Of a stretch of 64,000 nt of DNA, positions 63,791 through 64,000 are shown in pieces. The DNA comes from Chloracidobacterium sp. (GTDB taxonomy: Bacteria; Acidobacteriota; Blastocatellia; Pyrinomonadales; Pyrinomonadaceae): assembly GCA_016716365.1 (NCBI GenBank), contig JADJWM010000007.1, positions 62,001 through 126,000 of the forward strand, in the 5' to 3' direction. Below the pieces are notes generated by a model. It saw only the letters and a program-made list of their open reading frames with translations, made no database searches and was not told where the DNA came from. The position numbers were made by a program, and so were the translations under genes. Each line of letters opens with the position of its first letter. Positions within the stretch are counted from its first letter, which is position 1.

Positions 63791-64000
63791 ATGGCAACAG
63801 TCAAAGAAGTAAAAGAGAAGATAGTTGGAGATTACAAGACGCACGCGTCGGACACGGGTTCGTCGCAGGTGCAGATCGCTTTGCTGACGCAGAGGATCAA
63901 CGAGTTGACGGAACATTTCAAGATCCACAAGAAGGACAACCACTCACGCCGGGGCCTGCTCAAGATGGTCTCTCGCCGGAGGAAACTCCTCGATTACATC
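63791..64000 (+). CDS. rpsO: 30S ribosomal protein S15 (cut by window edge)
   Basis: The first 70 residues are present: ATVKEVKEKIVGDYKTHASD, DTGSSQVQIALLTQRINELT, HSRRGLLKMVSRRRKLLDYI. S15 is about 89 residues, so about 19 are outside. It normally precedes pnp, which would then lie just outside the window. Confidence 0.97.
   Translation, partial: MATVKEVKEKIVGDYKTHASDTGSSQVQIALLTQRINELTEHFKIHKKDNHSRRGLLKMVSRRRKLLDYI

Overview
The window reads like a chromosomal segment of an Acidobacteriota bacterium, probably a relative of the Blastocatellia/Pyrinomonadaceae. The inference rests on a VWFA-type secreted protein of the kind named after Acidobacteria, two PknB-like kinases, many secreted unknowns, roughly 55% GC by eye, and very repeat-rich spacers. 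No 16S gene is present to confirm it.

Layout. 1-7.3 kb (minus strand except one gene): a kinase-like protein cut by the left edge, a DnaC-like ATPase, a receiver-like protein, a TetR - secreted protein - S41 peptidase operon with a clear palindromic operator, a creatininase-family protein, RarA, and an outer-membrane beta-barrel protein. 7.3-22.2 kb (plus): a small secreted protein, a gene-poor stretch, acetyl-CoA synthetase, a helix-hairpin-helix protein, a 2172-residue secreted mosaic protein with a nucleotidyltransferase-like motif and TPRs, then a pyruvate/2-oxoacid dehydrogenase operon (E1 alpha, E1 beta, E2) ending in a stand-alone acyl carrier protein. 22.4-29.4 kb: tRNA-Phe, a possible ncRNA with a near-consensus promoter, recA, a membrane Ser/Thr kinase with a VWA protein, and a ferredoxin-domain protein. 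29.7-36.5 kb: an accessory island. A RecA-like ATPase/HTH gene has its 3' end and downstream repeats duplicated 4871 bp away, so an RRM protein, a B12-type radical SAM enzyme and a peptidoglycan-binding/HExxH protein lie between direct repeats. A hairpin array with a 173-bp period follows.

36.7-64 kb: the complete str-S10-spc-alpha ribosomal super-operon (rpsL to rplQ, including tuf, fusA, secY, adk, map, infA, rpoA), then accB-accC and the start of rpsO. Its most striking property is that most intercistronic spacers hold a different word-like repeat: short A/T-rich 6-9 bp words in tandem, then their reverse complements, so each spacer can fold as a long hairpin. One of these repeats flanks a gene for a 23S-rRNA-IVS-type four-helix-bundle protein inserted between rpsG and fusA. 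This gives the architecture of a rRNA intervening-sequence element, but inside a protein operon. A DUF4160-DUF2442 pair sits between fusA and tuf.

Sequence-quality signals. Three poly-G tracts (41123-41147, 43631-43640, about 63380-63626) and single-base-type frameshifts in rplP, rplX and the RRM gene look like assembly or consensus errors, since the correct continuation of each protein is visible in another frame. L4, L22 and S17 carry unusual Ala/Lys/Glu-rich extensions.
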